A DNA stretch of 64,000 nucleotides from assembly GCA_007922225.1 (NCBI GenBank), contig ML679969.1:20044932-20108931 (forward strand), written 5' to 3'. Numbering within the stretch: position 1 is the first letter of the stretch; every line of letters begins with the position of its first letter. The notes under the pieces were generated by a model. That model saw only the letters and a program-made list of their open reading frames with translations. It was not told the origin of the DNA and made no database searches. Source of the DNA: Emydura subglobosa (lineage: Eukaryota; Chordata; Testudines; Chelidae). Of the stretch, positions 31,267-41,375 are shown one piece after another. Both the position numbers and the translations under genes were made by a program.

Positions 31267-33282
31267 GTTTGCCTAGTTATGCTAAGTTCCTGCAAAGGCC
31301 TGAAAATGGCTAAAAGCAGCAAGCAGAATAATTGATAGACCATCCCAATAAGTGGTAGTGGCTTGGAGAACTGGCTGGTTGCTAAAATGCCCCTGTAAAA
31401 AAGAGGTGAGAGGCAGACCAGTTGAAAGTCTCTGGGTAAAGATAAAAGGAGGAGCAAAAAATAGGGGTGATGTCATGATAGGGGTAGACCACATGGTAGA
31501 CCACAAATCAGGAAGAGGTGATGGATGAGGCATTTCTAGAAGGAATAATGGAAGTATCCAAAACACAAAACCTGATAGTAATGGGGACTTTAACTACCCA
31601 AACAATTGGTTGGAAAATTAATATGGCAAAACACAATTTTTTAAATAAGTTCTTTGAATGTATTGGGGACAAGATTTTGTTTCAGAAAGTGCACAAAGTA
31701 ATCGGGGGGACAGCCATTTTAGACTTGATTCTGACCAACAAGGAGGAACTGATAGTGAATCTGAAGGTGGAAAACATTTTGGTGAAAATGTCCAAGGAAA
31801 TGATCCTAAGGAAAGGAAGGAATAAGAACAATGGATTTCAAAACAGCCAACTTTAGTAGATTTAAAGAACTGTTAGGTAAGGTGCCATGGGAAGAAAATT
31901 TAAGGGAAAAATGAGCTTAGGAGAGCTGGCATTTTCATAAGGAGACAATATTAAAGGCACAAGTGCAGACTATCCCGATGCGAAAGAATAAAAGGAAGAC
32001 TAGTAAGAGGCCAACATGGCTCCATCAGGAGCATTTTTATGACCTGAAAATCTAAAAGGAAACATACATAAAATGTAAACATGGGCAAATTGCTAAGCAG
32101 GTATATAGTACAACAGAATAGCACAAGCATGTAGGGACAAAAATTAGAAAGGCTAAGCACAAAATGAGTTAAACCTAGCAAGGGGCATATAAGACAATAC
32201 AAAGAAGTTTTTTAAATACATTAGGAACAAGAGAAAGACAAAGGAAAGTGGAGGTCTTCTGTTTTTCAGGGAAGGAGAGCTAATAACTGATGACATTAAG
32301 ATGGCTGAGGTGTTTAATGTCTATTTTGCTTCAGTCTTCACTGAAAAGATTACTAGTGACCAGATACTGAACACAATTAATATTAACAATAAGGGGGAAG
32401 GAACAGAAACTACAATAGGGAAAGAACAGGTTAAAGAATATTTAGATAAGTTAGATGTATTCAAGTCAACAGAACCCTATGAAATTCTCCTTAGGGTACT
32501 TAAGGAACTAGCTGAAGAAATCTCGGACCTGTTAGTAATTACCTTTGAGAACTCAGGAAGGACTGGTCAGGTCCAGAGGGCTGGAAAAGGGCAAACATGG
32601 TATCTGTCTTTAACAAGGGGAACAAAGAGGAACAGGGAATTACAGACTAGCCAGACTAATTCCGTTACCTGGAAAGATACTGGAACAAATTATTAAACAA
32701 TTGGCTTGTAAGCACCTAAAGGATAATGGAGTTATAATAAATATCCAGCATGGATTTGTCAAGAACATATCATAGCAAAACAACCTTCTTTGACAGGGTT
32801 ACTGGCATAATGGATAGGGGGAAGCAGCAGACATGATATATCTTGATTTTAGTAAGGTTTAGTGGTGTAGATGATATTACTATAAGGTGGGTGCACAGCT
32901 GGTTGAAAGATGGTACTCAAAGAGTAGTTATCAATCATTCACTACCAAACTGTGAGGGCATATCTAGTGGGGTCCCTCAAGAGGTCTGGTCTGGTACTAT
33001 TCAGTATTTTCATTAATGACTTGGATAGTAGCATGGAGAGTATACTTATAAAATTTGCAGATGATACCAAGCTGTGGAGGTTGCAAGCACTTTGGATGAC
33101 AGGATTTGAATTCAAAACAATCTGGACAAATTGGAGAATTGGTCTGAATTGAACAAGGTGAAATCCAATAAAGAAAAGAGCAAAATACTATAATTAGGAA
33201 GGAAAAAAATCAAATGTACAACTACAAAATAACTAGCTAGGTGGTAGCACTGCTGAAAAGGATCTATGGTTACAGTAAAAAC
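31267..33282 (+). pseudogene. Older CR1 ORF2: endonuclease end and reverse transcriptase
   Basis: Plus-strand continuation of the CR1 begun at 27.8 kb. Blocks in order: GGTGAGAGGCAGACCAGTTG-type endonuclease text, VMGTLTT and LDLILTNKEEL near 31570-31760, the ADVFNVYFASVFTEK-like region at 32301-32340, NIQHGFVKN-type text near 32750, and the palm box KFADDTKL at about 33053. The frame is broken by many stops and shifts. The copy stops at 33282, where a PLE end has inserted. Nucleotide decay is heavier than in the CR1 at 29.6-30.6 kb, so this is the older host element. Confidence 0.88.
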
Positions 33283-33330
33283 AATGAGAGTCCTGTAGCA
33301 CTTTAAAGACTAACAAATTTAATTTCTGCA

Positions 33331-33367
33331 GGCATAAGCTTTCGTGGGCTGCAACCCACTTCCTCAG
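33331..33367 (-). ncRNA. Hammerhead-ribozyme-like motif of PLE copy 2
   Basis: On the minus strand: CTGAGGA (33361-33367), stem II GTGGGT-TGCA-GCCCAC, GAAA (33340-33343), a two-pair stem III closed by TTAT, then C in place of the U before the cleavage site (plus G at 33331). It shows the same core, and the same C, as copy 1 at 6.04-6.08 kb. Stem II has compensating changes relative to copy 1, so base pairing is kept while sequence differs. Confidence 0.65.
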
Positions 33368-33539
33368 ATGCAAGAAATAGAAATCAGATAGGGGGTATAG
33401 ATATACATCCAAGGGTAAGGAACAAGAATGGGGAGGGTAGGTGTTAAAGTCCATTCAGTTAGAGTAGATGAGGCCTATTCACAACCATTGATTAGAAGGT
33501 GAGAATGTGTGAACAGTGACAATTACTTCTTGTAATGAG

Positions 33540-33797
33540 ATAACCATTCCAAGTCCCTATTCAGACCCAGTTTGATTGTGTCAAGTTTGCATATGAGTTC
33601 CAGCTCTGCAGTTTCTTGCTGAAGTCTGTTTTTGAAGTTTTTTTGTAGAAATATGGCAACTTTCAAGTCAGCTACAGGGTGTCCTGGGAGATTGAAGTGC
33701 TATCCAACTGGTTTATGGATGTTACCATTTTTTAAGTCTGATTTGAGTCCATTTATTCTTTTGCATAGTGACAGTCCGGTTTGGACAATGTACATGG
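33540..33797 (-). pseudogene. GIY-YIG endonuclease, damaged PLE copy
   Basis: The minus-strand translation gives YIVQTG in place of YIGQTG, then CKRINGLKSD, an in-frame TAG where copy 1 has the Glu before HFNLPGH, and a conserved KNFKNRLQQETAELE tail. The lost glycine and internal stop mean no active nuclease. It is clearly the same family as 6230-6528. Confidence 0.82.
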
Positions 33798-34777
33798 CTA
33801 TTCTTTCTGCACATCGGGATGGTTTGTTCCTGCGTCCTCAATAAAGTTTCTTTAAAGTACAGCCAGCTCTCTTGGATTCCTTACCCTCATATTTGCCTAC
33901 CAGGGGATCCTGCCCATCAGCTCCCTGAGGGAGTCGAAGTCTGCTTTTCTGAAGTCCATGGTCCGTATCCTGCTGTTCTTCTTTCTTCCTTTTGTCAGGA
34001 TCCTGAACTCGACCATCTCATGGTTACTGCTGCCTAGGTTGCCACCCACTTCTACTTCTGTTACCAGATCTTACCTGTTTGTGAGCAGCAGGTCAAGAGG
34101 AGCACGGCTCCTAGTTGGTTGCTCCAGCACTTGCACCAGGAACTTGTCCACAACACTCTCCAAAAACTTCTTGGATTGTCTGTGCTCTGCTGCATTGCTC
34201 TTCCAGCAGATGTCAAAGTGATTGAAGTCCCCCATGAGAACCAGTTCCTGTGAACTGGAAACTTTCCCTAGTTGACTGAAGAAAGCCTCGTCTACCTCGT
34301 CCTCCTGGTCTGGTGGTCTATAAAAGACATACACCACAACATCACCCTTATTGTTCTTGCTTCTAAGCTTAATCCATAGACACTCAACTGGCTTATCTCC
34401 AGTTTTATGCTGGAGCTCAGAGCAATCATAGAGCTCTCTTACATACAGTGCAACTCCCCATCCTTTCGCCCCTGCCTGTCCTCCCTGAACAGTTTATACC
34501 CATCCATGACAGTGCTCCAATTGTGTGAGTTACTCCACCAAGTCTTGGTTATTCCAATCACATCATAGTTTCTTGACTGTGCCAGGACTTCCAATTCCTC
34601 ATGCTTGTTTCCCAGGCTTCTTGCATTTGTGTATAGGCACTTGAGATAACTGGCCAATTGCCCTACTTTCTCAGTGCAATTCAGGAGGCCTCCCCTGTTG
34701 CACTCTCCTCCTTCTGCTTCCTCCTGGTGTCCCACTTCCCCACTTATTTCCGGGCTTAGTTCCCCATCCCCCATCAA
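33798..34777 (-). pseudogene. CR1 ORF2 endonuclease, 5' part of a CR1 copy
   Basis: From 34777 the minus frame encodes the APE-type endonuclease start: LKCLYTNARSLGNKHEELE, YDVIGITKTWW (Glu of the usual ITETWW is Lys here), then MDGYKLFREDR. A frameshift at about 34440 moves it into a frame with VVVYVFYRPPDQ, LVLMGDFNHFDICW (intact GDFN motif) and LDLLLTNR. A stop follows, after which [13 protein letters not shown] (SDHEM-like motif) is still readable down to 33798. There the CR1 stops abruptly and the PLE begins. The reverse transcriptase is missing. It overlaps the ORF1 end by a few bases' spacing, as in normal CR1. Confidence 0.88.
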
Positions 34778-34779
34778 AC

Positions 34780-35583
34780 CTAGTTTAAAGCCCTCCTCAC
34801 TAGGTTAGCCAGCTTATCTGTGGAAATACTCTTCCCTCTCTTCGTTAGGTGAATCCCGTCTCTTCCTAGTAATCCTTCTTCCTGGAACAACATCCCATGA
34901 TAGAGGAATCCAAAGCCCTCTCTCCAACACCACCTGTGTAACCACGCATTTACTTCTGGAATGCAACAGTCCCTACCTGGGCCTTTTCCTTCAACAGGGA
35001 GGATGGACGAAAGCATCACTTGCACTTCAAACTCCTTTATCCTTCTTCCCAGAGCCACATAGGCTGCAGTGATCCGCTCAAGGTCATTCTTGGCAGTGTC
35101 ATAGGTGCCCATGTGGAGAAGTAGGAAGGGGTAGTGGTCTGAGGACTTGATGAGTCTCGGCAGTCTCTCCGTCACATCCTGAATCCTAGCTCCAGGCAAG
35201 CAGCAAACTTCTCTAGTTTTCTGGTCTGGACGGCAGATGGATGACTCCGTCCCCCTTAGGAGGGAGTCCCCGACCACCACCACCCTTCTCTTCCTCTTGG
35301 GAGTGGTGGTCATGGAACTCCCATCCTTAGTACAATGCATCCCATGCCTTCTGATCAACAGGGTCTCCTTCTGATCCATTCCCTCAGTTGAGTCTTCCAA
35401 ATCGTTCTCCATCATAGTACTTGTGCAGAGAGCCTGAAAACAATAGCTTACCTCTATTTGCATGGTGGGCATATGGGTTCTCTTTCTTCGGGAGGTCACA
35501 TGCTGCCAATTTTCTTTCCTGTTCTTCAGTCTCCCCTGCACTGTCTTCTCTGATTTTTCCTCTTGCTGTGCCTGCAGTAACAA
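34780..35583 (-). CDS. CR1 ORF1 with SGNH esterase-like domain (267 codons)
   Basis: Open minus frame of 267 codons encoding the CR1 ORF1 protein. The N-terminal third is basic and polar. The esterase-like domain follows: VVVVGDSLLRG (GDS at residues 105-107, the catalytic Ser block), HMGTYD at 158-162 and DGIHLTKRG at 242-250 (DxxH catalytic pair kept). The third motif is normally GTND; Asn is Tyr here, removing an oxyanion-hole residue. CR1 ORF1 proteins bind nucleic acid and lipid-like substrates in other species. Any activity of this copy is unlikely. The frame ends 3 bases before the ORF2 start region. The upstream start is uncertain because the true ORF1 probably began earlier, near 35720. 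Confidence 0.88.
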   Translation of the reverse strand: MLLQAQQEEKSEKTVQGRLKNRKENWQHVTSRRKRTHMPTMQIEVSYCFQALCTSTMMENDLEDSTEGMDQKETLLIRRHGMHCTKDGSSMTTTPKRKRRVVVVGDSLLRGTESSICRPDQKTREVCCLPGARIQDVTERLPRLIKSSDHYPFLLLHMGTYDTAKNDLERITAAYVALGRRIKEFEVQVMLSSILPVEGKGPGRDCCIPEVNAWLHRWCWREGFGFLYHGMLFQEEGLLGRDGIHLTKRGKSISTDKLANLVRRALN

Positions 35584-36275
35584 ATCACATCTTTGATCGA
35601 GAAAGACTTCGTTTTCTTTAATGCAACACAGGGTTGATACTTGGGTCTCTAGTCTTTAACTTTCTCTTCCAATATGGAAAACAGCCTGCACTTCATACAG
35701 ATGAAGTCACTTCTGTCCTGTGGGAGAAAGACAAACATAGCATATCCAGGGCAGGTGACAACAGTAGATCGCACACTTTCCATATCTTTCCTCTGAGAGC
35801 CTCTTCAGATGCTATATTTACTGCTCAGCTAAGTCTGAAAGGCAAAAACTCTCTGTGGGCTCTTCCCCCTGGCGAACTCCCTCTGTCTGCCTCTCCTCTG
35901 TTCCCAGCTCACTTGGTTCACAACTGGCTGCTTTTTATAAGGCTGCTGGCTCAAAGCAGTTGCCCTGCCTCAAAGCCTCCCTCTCCAATCAACCACTTAA
36001 CGCCCACCTGGAACAAAGTGCTCCCAATTCACACTTTTCAAAGAAACACACACACAGTCAACTTTCAAACAGTCCTTGTAACTTGCATCAGTCAATCAAA
36101 CCAATGATCTCTCAGATACTCACCCTTTTAGCACACAACACAGCACCCTCAAGTAGCACTCACCTGGGCTCCTCTCGGACACTTCCCAGGCAAACTCCCT
36201 CTGTTTGCCTCTCCTCTGTTTGCAGCACACTTGGTTTGCAACTGGCTGCTTCTTATAAGGCTGCTTATAAGGTTA
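35584..36275 (-). promoter_or_regulatory. CR1 5' region with two tandem monomers
   Basis: Two related segments, one around 35874-35955 and the other around 36192-36272, share AACTCCCTCTGT, TGCCTCTCCTCTGTT, CACTTGGTT and AACTGGCTGCTT followed by TATAAGG. Their spacing is about 318 bp. On the minus (sense) strand each carries a CCTTATAA element. Repeated 5' monomers are a known promoter layout for some LINEs. The segment nearest ORF1 (35600-35760) still encodes a degraded Cys-containing ORF1 N-terminus. Confidence 0.65.
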
Positions 36276-36710
36276 GCATTCCATCACCAGTCCTGCAAGG
36301 GCCGGTGTGGAAGGGGGAAGCCTGCTGGACTCTCCCAGCCCAGGGAGAAAATGGACTAAGGTGAGAGGAGGCCAACGGGGGAGGCCTGGCTGAAAGACAC
36401 AGCTGGCCAGAGGTAACAAGCACAACCTAGCAAGGGGCTGTCTTTGCCAAGGAGGGAGCAGCTTGACAAGTAATCCCCATCCTCAACCTTGGTGGCAGGG
36501 CAGCCAGGAATGAATCTCCCCAGAGCCAGAAGGAGGGCTGGAAGAGTACTTTTGGGAGGGCATGGTGTAAGCTAAATACCTCAGACCCCAGGAGAAGATG
36601 AATGTAGTTTAAAGACTGGAGGTGATTTATTTGTGAGCACCAGTCAAGGGAGCTGAGGGAAGTTCTGGCTCTGTCCCCTGGGGGTGCTCCGGGACACACC
36701 CTGCTTACCC
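36276..36710 (+). repeat. Probable LTR fragment (R-U5 side), plus strand
   Basis: The text CCTGCAAGGGCCGGTGTGG, GGAGAAAATGGACTAAG (a decayed AATAAA context) and AGCTAAATACCTCAGACCCC resembles a repeated reptile LTR. A second TTTATT-rich block follows at 36627. Ends are not defined, and it directly follows the CR1 5' region. Confidence 0.4.
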
Positions 36711-37844
36711 TCTCAGCTCTTTAGGAATTGCCCAGGTGAATGCCCTGTGAGATTGCTAGAGGATGCTCTGTTTGTGTTCTTCTCTCCCTGGTTGCATAGT
36801 GCTGCAGTGCACTGGTGAATAGCTGCCTCCTTCCACCCAGTGGTGGTGGGGGGAGCCCTGCTTGTGACTAGGGTGGGGGAATAGCAGGCCTGCAGGGTGT
36901 TTGGGACCATGCAGGATGAAAGAGACCATCCCCAACACAGCCAGAAAAGAACGGAGCCCAGGGCCAGCTCCCTAATGCCTCCTCCAGGGGACACAATCAG
37001 CCCTGGTTCTGCCCCGCAGCAGCACTGCATGGCTTGCAGAACGTCTCTGCAGCTGTTCCGACGCAAGGGGCTCTGCACAGCCCAGTGCAGGGCTCTGCGT
37101 AGGAGCCACAATCCAGCTCCAGGAAAAATAAGAACAAAGACAAACAATGAGCTTCATTACAATCATCTCACGTAGTCAGACTGTGAAGAGTGGATGGAAC
37201 TTCTGAGGAATCTAACCCAGAGGGCTGAACGGCTGCATGATGGCCGATAAAGTCCAAGGCTGACAAATGCAAAGAATGGCACACTGGAGGGAATCATCTG
37301 ACCTCCCCAGGCACCTGACAGAGATCTACACAGGATCAATGCAGGAAGGGGACTGGCATGTCACCATAGAGCCCCAGGAGACTCTGCTCAACATGCAGCT
37401 GCCGTCCCAAAATCAAGCAAAATGTCAGAATGCAGAAAATCCTGCATTGCCATTGTACTGGTCAGCCAATTGCCTGTCTATATGTTGTGTGCAGTCCTGG
37501 TCGTCCTTCTGAGACAGTGTATGGCAGAGTGACAGCCGCTCCGCAAATGCGATGGAACTATTTGAGGGGAGAGAATAGGATAACCAAACAGGGAGAGAGA
37601 GACTCAGAAGAAGCATGAGAAAGCATGGAGTAAATGGGATGGTGCACAGGGACAATGGGGCAGACACCAGAGCAGATGGGAAGCAGGAAAAATCAAACAC
37701 ATGGGCAAAAGTGGTGAAAGCAGGCCCAAAACCTCTGGTGTGACAATCACAGTGTATGGGTGCAGAGACCACACAGCAGGAAACTGGTCTGGGGTGACGG
37801 CACCTGTTGGGGAGGCCTGTTACCTTGCCACGGGCTCCCAACTC
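36711..37844. other. Unannotated DNA
   Basis: Chance open frames on both strands, up to about 148 codons. No domain or repeat family was recognised. Confidence 0.5.
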
Positions 37845-38090
37845 CTGCCACTGCCCCCTACACCTCACCACTGTCCCGACTCCTCTTCACGGCCCCTCGA
37901 CTCTCGCTACTTCCCCGATACCCTACAGCAGTCGCCCAACTCTTGCCACTGCTCCCTGACTCCTCTCCACTGCCCCCGACTCCTACCACTGCCGCTGCCC
38001 CCTACACCCCACCACTGTCCCCCTACTCTTCTCTTCTGCCCCCAACTCCTCACCACTGTTCCTGACTCCCCACTGCTGGCCATGCTGATG
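37845..38090 (+). repeat. Degenerate ~19-20-bp minisatellite
   Basis: Repeated units of the form CCCGACTCCTCTCCACTGC, with many variants, occur about twelve times. This gives Pro/Leu/Thr-rich artificial open frames on the plus strand. Confidence 0.8.
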
Positions 38091-38174
38091 CCTGCACTAC
38101 AGGGTATTCTGAGGGCTTTGCAATATCCATGTCCATAGTTCGTTCTCAGAACAAAGTCTCCCAAGAGACTATTT

Positions 38175-38342
38175 CAGGAACTATCTCATTACAAGAAGTA
38201 ATTTGCTCTGATCACCCATTCTCACCTCCTACTCAATGGTTGTCATTAAACCTCAAGTACCCGGCTTTTATCCACCTACCCCATTGTTATCTATGCCCTT
38301 GGATATGCATATGTTACCGCCTATATATGTTTCCTATATATA
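38175..38342 (+). mobile_element. Penelope-like element fragment, plus strand
   Basis: The segment matches the reverse complement of 6.10-6.26 kb: ACTATCTCATTAC, CCCATTCTCACCTCC, ACTCAATGGTTGTCAT and CTATGCCCTTGGATATG. It covers the region just after the GIY-YIG stop and ends before the hammerhead motif. Both ends are truncated. Confidence 0.82.
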
Positions 38343-38808
38343 GGGGAGCGGGGGAATTACAAGAGGGCAGGTGCAGCTTTCCTCTGAGGGTTGTTTTTCT
38401 CCAGCTCATGAAGAGGGAGAAGCAACCCAGTATATAGCAGCCTCATGAGACCAGGCACCCAGCCTAGCTGCCTGTGCCCACATGGTCCCCACGGTCTCCC
38501 CAGCGAAGGGCCTCATGGGCAGGAAGTGTAGTGTGTTCTGGGTAATCTGTGACCTCTGTGCTTTGCTGAGTAAAAGATCAATGAGGTGTTAGACTCTGGG
38601 CAACATGTCAGTGTGTACCGCTACCCACATGCCTGGAGGGAGTTAAACTGTAACCCAGAAGGCTCGTGCAGTGCCAGGGGGTGCTGGGGTTCTAGGAGAG
38701 AGCGGGTCTAAGCTACTGGATGGAGGTCCAAGGGCCAGTACTGGTTCCAGGGTCTGGACAGGAGTTCCTGTGCACTCCAGCTCTCAGGAAGGGGTGCTAG
38801 ACAGAAGA
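38343..38808. other. Unannotated DNA
   Basis: Nothing recognised. Confidence 0.5.
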
Positions 38809-39966
38809 TGTGACACTCAACATCCAGACACCTCAAGGGGAGAATGGAAAGTTCAATCTCCTGAAATGAGCAGTAGATCAAGGGATTGCATACAATGTTA
38901 CTGCACTATAAAAATATATCCAGTAAGGCATTTTATGAAAGCTTGTAATGCTTTGAGCTTAACAGTCATTATGAGATCTGTATCCAGACTGTGGTTATGA
39001 ATGTGTGTATTTGTTGTGTATATAGAAATCTGTGCTCATAATCAGTGCCAGACTTCACAGCAGGGCAGAGAGTAGGCAGGCGGGGAAGGACACCTCCCAA
39101 GCCAGTTGTTTACACAAGTAACTGTCCCTTGCCCAGCCCAGGAAAAGACAATGATGGACCATTACAGTTAATGGAAAGACACTGAGACAACTGCAGCTGA
39201 AAAGAGCATCTTGGATCTCAAGTGAAGAAGAAATTTCTCCATTCTGAATAACCAGGAGTCACCACAGACTGAGAAGGAAAAGAAAGGAAAAGGCCTTTTA
39301 AAAGCAGGGTTGGAATTGGGTCTGAAGATTTTTACCCAACTTGAGTGACAGCCTGGAGGCAGGACTCTGTCCATGAACACTGGGACCCCCTTAGAGATAG
39401 GGGCTGGGCTGAGAAACTATCTTAAGGCAAAAAGTAACATATTAGAACAGGGATTTGCTCTGCTATGAAACTGCAAAGCCTGAGGTTGTGTCTTTATGTC
39501 CATTTGCTGAGTAATTTATCTGTTTTAGCTTTCTCTAACTAGTTCATCTTTTGGATGTGTGCTTTTTCTATTAAATTCGCTTTTTAGTTATTTCCATCCC
39601 AAGCCCATGTCTGGTGTGGCAACTGTGTGGAGTGTGTGTTCCGCACCAAACTGATGTCTGGGGAGCTGGTTTTATGCCTCAGGGGGTGACAATCCAGAGA
39701 GAAACGGTCCCAGGGTATAGTAGTTAAGAACTCAAGGGGGGCAGATTTGGGCAGACTCAGAACTGGAAAGCTGTTGGGAACCCCTTACCCGTCTGGGGGT
39801 CCCCACAATGTCCCAGATGGTCTATGGCCTGAGGGGTACCCAAGGGCCTAACAAAACAGTAGTGCTTGGACCCCATTAAGGCTCCGGGAGGCTTAAAGCA
39901 CCTGGGAGCCCCGATTTGGGTCCTTTCACAGCAACTAGCAAGGAGAGGCTGCCCAGATCCGTGACA
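38809..39966 (+). repeat. Possible LTR, plus strand, about 1.16 kb
   Basis: Candidate termini are TGTGACACTC and CCGTGACA. An ACTATAAAAATATA box lies near 38904, and an ATTAAA signal in TCTATTAAATTCGC lies near 39570, followed by a GT-rich region. This order suits an LTR, but no target duplication or second copy was seen. Confidence 0.35.
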
Positions 39967-40228
39967 CCATGTGAGCAGGGCTAGCTGGGTTGGTGTTTTG
40001 TGAGGACACTGGTGTAATCACTACTCCTGTGGAAGGTAGATCTGGGAGCTGAGCACAGGCTAGAACAGGGTCAGGGAGAGGGATCCTGAGCTGGCAATGG
40101 GATCAAACAGCTGGCAGGCAGGGGATGAAATGCACCAATGAGAAGAGACGAGTCAGGCAAATCAGAAGGCTCAAAGAGCTGGAAAAAGGGAGATAGCGGG
40201 ACACGGGAGTGGCTGCAGCATCAGTGTA
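39967..40228. other. Unannotated DNA
   Basis: Short purine-rich stretch before the gypsy element; nothing recognised. Confidence 0.5.
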
Positions 40229-40232
40229 GAAA

Positions 40233-41221
40233 TGTAAGCAGGGGAATGGGCCCACTATTGTGGGGAACTTCCCTTGCTTGTACACTACCCCGGTAGAGTC
40301 GGCTAGCAAAAAGATCTGAGTCCCCGCTTCCACTCCCTTTACCCAGAGGCCCACCTGACCTCAAGGACTCCCTTCCCATTCTCCTGTGTGGTGGGGTCCC
40401 TGTAACCCTGACAAGGCTGGGCCCAGAATTCTTGGGGCTCAATGCCCAATCTTGCCGTGATCCCTTAAGGCAGGAACTAGGGTGTCCCCACTCCAGGGCA
40501 CTAACTCTGCACTGGGCACTTTCCTGACCCACTGATCATTGCATACAGTGCAAAGCAATACAATTTATTACACAAACAGCAATCAAAAATCAAATAAAAC
40601 ACAAGAAAAGAGGAGAAAGGTTAAAGGGAAACACCCAACACTGTCCCATGGCATAAGGGCAACATAAACAGTGTTTCCAGGATGTAGGGAAGGTTCACAG
40701 TCTGTGTCACACGTCGCAGGCCCACTGTCCTGGCCCTTGCTACGATGCAGTGAGTCAGACACTTTCTCTAGAAGTAGCCACACACTCTCAGGCTCCCCCT
40801 GGTTCTCTCCAGCTGCTCACCGCACCCAGCTTCAGGCGGCTCCAGCCCCCAGCTCCTGCTTCACTCTGCTCAGTGCAGCTGTGCTCAGCTAGGCTCCCTG
40901 GGATGCCCTTCTGGTTCTGGTGCCATGGGTCGGGTCAGCTCAGCCCAGCTTTCTGTGTTCCCCTTCCAGCTGCTGGCTCCTTTTTCCTTGGCTCCAGTCA
41001 GTTCTGCCCAGGCATGTAGCTCCAGCTCACACAAGGGCTGGGCTTCCCCCCACCATCCTGGCTCCCTCATTGGCCTGTCTGCCCTATCAATCAGGCTGAC
41101 CTGAGTTGGCCTCTCTCCACTGGCCCTGGGGCTGTGTCTGTTTCAGGGTCCTGTTTCCCCCAGAGATGGCCAACCAAAAAGACCCACTAAGTTTCAGTAG
41201 GGGGCTAATAGACCCCTTACA
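40233..41221 (-). repeat. 3' LTR of the gypsy-like element, 989 bp
   Basis: On the minus strand it starts TGTAAGGGG and ends CTTACA, a matching inverted TGTAAG/CTTACA pair. AATAAA (in GTGTAATAAATTG) lies near 40567. It is preceded by a polypurine tract, so it is the 3' LTR. Homologous pieces occur at 43640-43819 (same orientation) and at 43215-43627 (inverted). Confidence 0.85.
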
Positions 41222-41236
41222 TTCCCCCCTGCTAAA
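41222..41236 (-). other. Polypurine tract of the gypsy-like element
   Basis: The minus strand reads AGCAGGGGGGAA directly before TGTAAGGGG of the 3' LTR. Confidence 0.75.
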
Positions 41237-41375
41237 ATTCTGCCACACCCAGGATGTTCACATCAGTGCATTTAGGTCCCATATTAAAAACATTTACCAG
41301 CATCATATTATACAAAAAATAATTAACAATTAACAAAAGAACACTTAACATATTTAACATTCCATGTCAGCATCT

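Larger units (their letters stand above)
33283..33797 (-). mobile_element. Penelope-like element 3' end (copy 2)
   Basis: The minus-strand layout is the same as copy 1: a GIY-YIG frame, 3' sequence, hammerhead-like motif and a terminus near 33283 (antisense GTTAGTCTTTAAAGTGCTAC). The upstream end at 33797 is joined directly, in the same orientation, to the 5' half of a CR1 element. The 3' terminus lies in the older plus-strand CR1. Confidence 0.85.

Noticed and set aside
37701..38138. 145-codon plus frame rich in Pro, Leu and His
   Set aside because: It spans the degenerate ~19-bp minisatellite, which accounts for its composition.
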